From: Deltaproteobacteria bacterium
Lineage (GTDB): Bacteria; Myxococcota; Myxococcia; Myxococcales; 40CM-4-68-19
Length of the DNA stretch: 7,446 nt
Assembly: GCA_005879095.1 (NCBI GenBank)
Contig: VBLM01000454.1
Location: forward strand, 1 to 7,446
Direction: 5' to 3'
Shown: one piece after another, positions 6,334 to 7,446 of the stretch
Numbering within the stretch: position 1 is the stretch's first letter
Layout: each line of letters starts with the position of its first letter
Notes under the pieces: generated by a model
What the model was told of the DNA's origin: nothing
What the model saw: only the letters and a program-made list of their open reading frames with translations
Database searches by the model: none
Made by a program: the position numbers and the translations under genes

Positions 6334-6918
6334 CTACTGGCAGGAGAAACCGTAAAAGGATGTGTCGGGAGTGCACGTGAGACCGTCGCAGCATAGGCGG
6401 CCCACAAACGGACCACAGGAGAACCCTCGATCGGATACACACGGCTGGCAGGTCGATCCGAAGAAGCCGGGGCTGCACACGAGAGGGGCGCAGCAGGGGG
6501 GCTGACCCGTGCCACAAGACGCGCTCTCGTCAGGGTTACAGATGTCTGCGGTACAGATGCCGTTGTTGCACGATGCGCCGTCGCAACAGGGCAGCGTTGG
6601 ATCGCAGGGTGCGCTGAGCGGAAGGCAGCCCTCGCCGTTGCACGTCCCACCGGCCACGTCGATGTAGTCGGCGGGGTGTGACGAATGGCCGTTGATGCAG
6701 CCCTGCTCGGAAGTCCTGATCAGCACGTAGGGGTTCTTCGCCGAGCCCGTGGCGTGGCAGACGGTGTCTTTCCCATTGACGTTGAAGTACGAACACTGAT
6801 CGGCTGTGAGCGCGGCCTGGGTCGAACGCAACTCCGGACCGGAGCTGGAAGGCGCGCAGGAGCAGAGCATTGAGAGCGTAAAGAATGAACCAAAGCCCAG
6901 AGAACGATTGCGAGTCAT
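6334..6918 (-). CDS. Secreted lipoprotein with CH/HxxH module and three knottin-like motifs
   Basis: The 194-residue product starts at the ATG at 6918, which has a G7 tract three bases upstream and opens a signal peptide (MTRNRSLGFGSFF..., lipobox LCSC, Cys21). The same frame is open back to 7083, but that extension lacks export features. Residues 42-93 hold a module with C54-H55-ATG, NPYVLI and GH78-x2-H81-x2-D84. Then come three C-x6/7-C-x5-7-CC-x4-C-x4-10-C motifs: cysteines 98/105/111/112/117/122, 127/135/142/143/148/157 and 160/168/176/177/182/193. This is the spacing of inhibitor cystine knots, so I infer compact disulfide-bonded domains outside the cytoplasm. Function unknown; toxin, inhibitor and structural roles are all open. 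It lies downstream of a paralogue (stop at 7041). It ends abruptly at CQ-TAG, and its former tail persists in the DNA beyond. Confidence 0.83.
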   Translation of the reverse strand: MTRNRSLGFGSFFTLSMLCSCAPSSSGPELRSTQAALTADQCSYFNVNGKDTVCHATGSAKNPYVLIRTSEQGCINGHSSHPADYIDVAGGTCNGEGCLPLSAPCDPTLPCCDGASCNNGICTADICNPDESASCGTGQPPCCAPLVCSPGFFGSTCQPCVSDRGFSCGPFVGRLCCDGLTCTPDTSFYGFSCQ

Positions 6919-6921
6919 GAA

Positions 6922-6928
6922 CCCCCCC
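6922..6928 (-). promoter_or_regulatory. G-tract ribosome binding site of the three-knottin lipoprotein gene
   Basis: GGGGGGG ends three bases before the ATG at 6918 and fixes the start at the signal peptide, not at the upstream in-frame ATGs at 7044 and 7083. Confidence 0.5.
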
Positions 6929-6938
6929 TTGCCTGGAA

Positions 6939-6960
6939 GTAGACTATTAACATTGTCTAC
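6939..6960. promoter_or_regulatory. 22-bp dyad upstream of the three-knottin gene (operator-like)
   Basis: GTAGAC (6939-6944) and GTCTAC (6955-6960) are perfect inverted arms around an AT-rich 10-base centre, in a GC-rich setting. The dyad ends 20 bases before the ATG at 6918. It suits a dimeric regulator site or promoter core. I found no convincing -35/-10 pair around it. Confidence 0.45.
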
Positions 6961-7022
6961 AAGCCGAGGCGCCCCGCGGGATAAGTCCGCGTTAGATCTC
7001 GCGTTTCCAAGGGGCAGCGCTA

Positions 7023-7055
7023 CCGGCAACAGCCAGTCGTTCATCCGCCGCAGAC
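7023..7055. repeat. Direct repeat copy 2 (partner 6242-6272)
   Basis: This copy spans the stop codon and first 3' bases of the gene at 7041. It is the intact version of the block preserved at 6242-6272, and it supports a tandem origin for the two cysteine-rich genes. Confidence 0.8.
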
Positions 7056-7446
7056 GCCATCGTTCGGCCCCAAGAAGACGCACGGGTGCGCCGGATCACA
7101 CTGATTGCTGTCAGTGCAGGCACCCCCTTGCGGCATGGGGCTCGATGCCGAGACCGGCTGGCAGGTATGAACTCCGGTGATGTCGGGAACGCAGTTCAAA
7201 CCGGCGCAGCACGGGGGTTGGTTCTCGCCACAGGATACGCCCTCGATAGCTGTGCACCCGCAGCCTCCGAGGAGGTCGCTGTGCCCCAGGTGCGCCGGTA
7301 GCGCGTTAATGCTCACGTTGATCGTATGCGCATTCGCCGGGTTGCCAGGCGGACGATGGCAGATGGTCACGGTCTCATCAGCAGCGACTTGGGGGATGGC
7401 GGCGATGGCAGCGAACACGAAGAACGCGACGCACATCGTCCGCGTC
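7041..7446 (-). CDS. Secreted cysteine-rich protein with CH/HxxH module and one knottin-like motif (5' end uncertain)
   Basis: From the ATG at 7436 the product is 131 residues. The frame stays open to the window edge (TRT upstream), so the real start, with a basic n-region, may lie outside. A signal peptide runs to about VAA-DET (residues 17-22). Residues 23-59 form a module VTICHRPPGNP...AHTI...AHLGHSD...GC with C26-H27, H37, H49-x2-H52-x-D54 and C59, a motif I have seen in other bacterial exported proteins but cannot name. One knottin-spaced motif follows: cysteines 61/69/76/77/82/92 (C-x7-C-x6-CC-x4-C-x9-C). The C-terminal module has four cysteines at 107, 113, 119 and 129. It is paralogous to the gene at 6334. 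Its TGA overlaps an ATG (ATGA at 7044-7041) that is in frame with that downstream gene. It appears secreted and soluble, since no lipobox is seen. Function unknown. Confidence 0.8.
   Translation of the reverse strand, partial: TRTMCVAFFVFAAIAAIPQVAADETVTICHRPPGNPANAHTINVSINALPAHLGHSDLLGGCGCTAIEGVSCGENQPPCCAGLNCVPDITGVHTCQPVSASSPMPQGGACTDSNQCDPAHPCVFLGPNDGVCGG

Noticed and set aside
6069..6650. A 193-codon minus-strand frame covering the end of the three-knottin gene and the spacer
   Set aside because: It is mostly a shadow of the cysteine-rich gene. Only its last codons (RPKTPEIDVRS) carry meaning, as part of the transposase relic.
6972..6990. Terminator between the two cysteine-rich genes
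   Set aside because: CCCGCGGG is palindromic, but no stable stem-loop with a T-run follows the stop at 7041.

Overview
This is a GC-rich bacterial window, probably from a soil myxobacterium or a related deltaproteobacterial lineage. I infer that from the codon bias, the run of secreted cysteine-rich lipoproteins, the bacterial von Willebrand type D (VWD) lipoprotein and the G-tract ribosome binding sites. No marker gene fixes the taxon. No tRNA, rRNA or CRISPR array was seen.

Left third (1-2118). The window opens inside the C-terminal half of an AMP-forming acyl-CoA synthetase (+). It meets, tail to tail with overlapping stop codons, a three-gene minus-strand operon: an ArsR-type repressor without cysteines, an AHSA1-type SRPBCC protein and a DoxX-like membrane protein. 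The operon has a readable TTGACG/TATATT promoter whose spacer and -10 box are covered by a perfect 8-bp inverted repeat, so autorepression is likely. The DoxX gene begins at an ATGA overlap with the SRPBCC gene but loses frame after nine codons, apparently through a small deletion that removed its first membrane helix.

Middle (2119-5719). Two divergent genes encode large lipoproteins. One (659 aa, minus) has a proline-rich stalk, a central beta-rich domain and a C-terminal VWD domain. The other (466 aa, plus) has an unrecognised beta-rich body and three cysteine-rich repeats at its C-terminus. They share a 220-bp intergenic region.

Right third (5720-7446). A badly frameshifted IS1182-type transposase tail lies just past the second lipoprotein. 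Beyond it are two minus-strand genes for small secreted cysteine-rich proteins. Both pair an N-terminal CH...HxxHxD or CH...HxxHxxD module with motifs spaced C-x6/7-C-x5-7-CC-x4-C-x4-10-C, the spacing of inhibitor cystine knots (knottins): three copies in one protein, one in the other. The DNA just downstream of the three-copy gene still aligns with the C-terminal coding sequence and 3' flank of the one-copy gene. This indicates a tandem duplication followed by loss of the C-terminal module in one copy.

The least described part is the set of exported cysteine-rich proteins between 2119 and 7446. Their function cannot be read from sequence; a cell-surface or extracellular structural, adhesive, toxic or inhibitory role is inference only.
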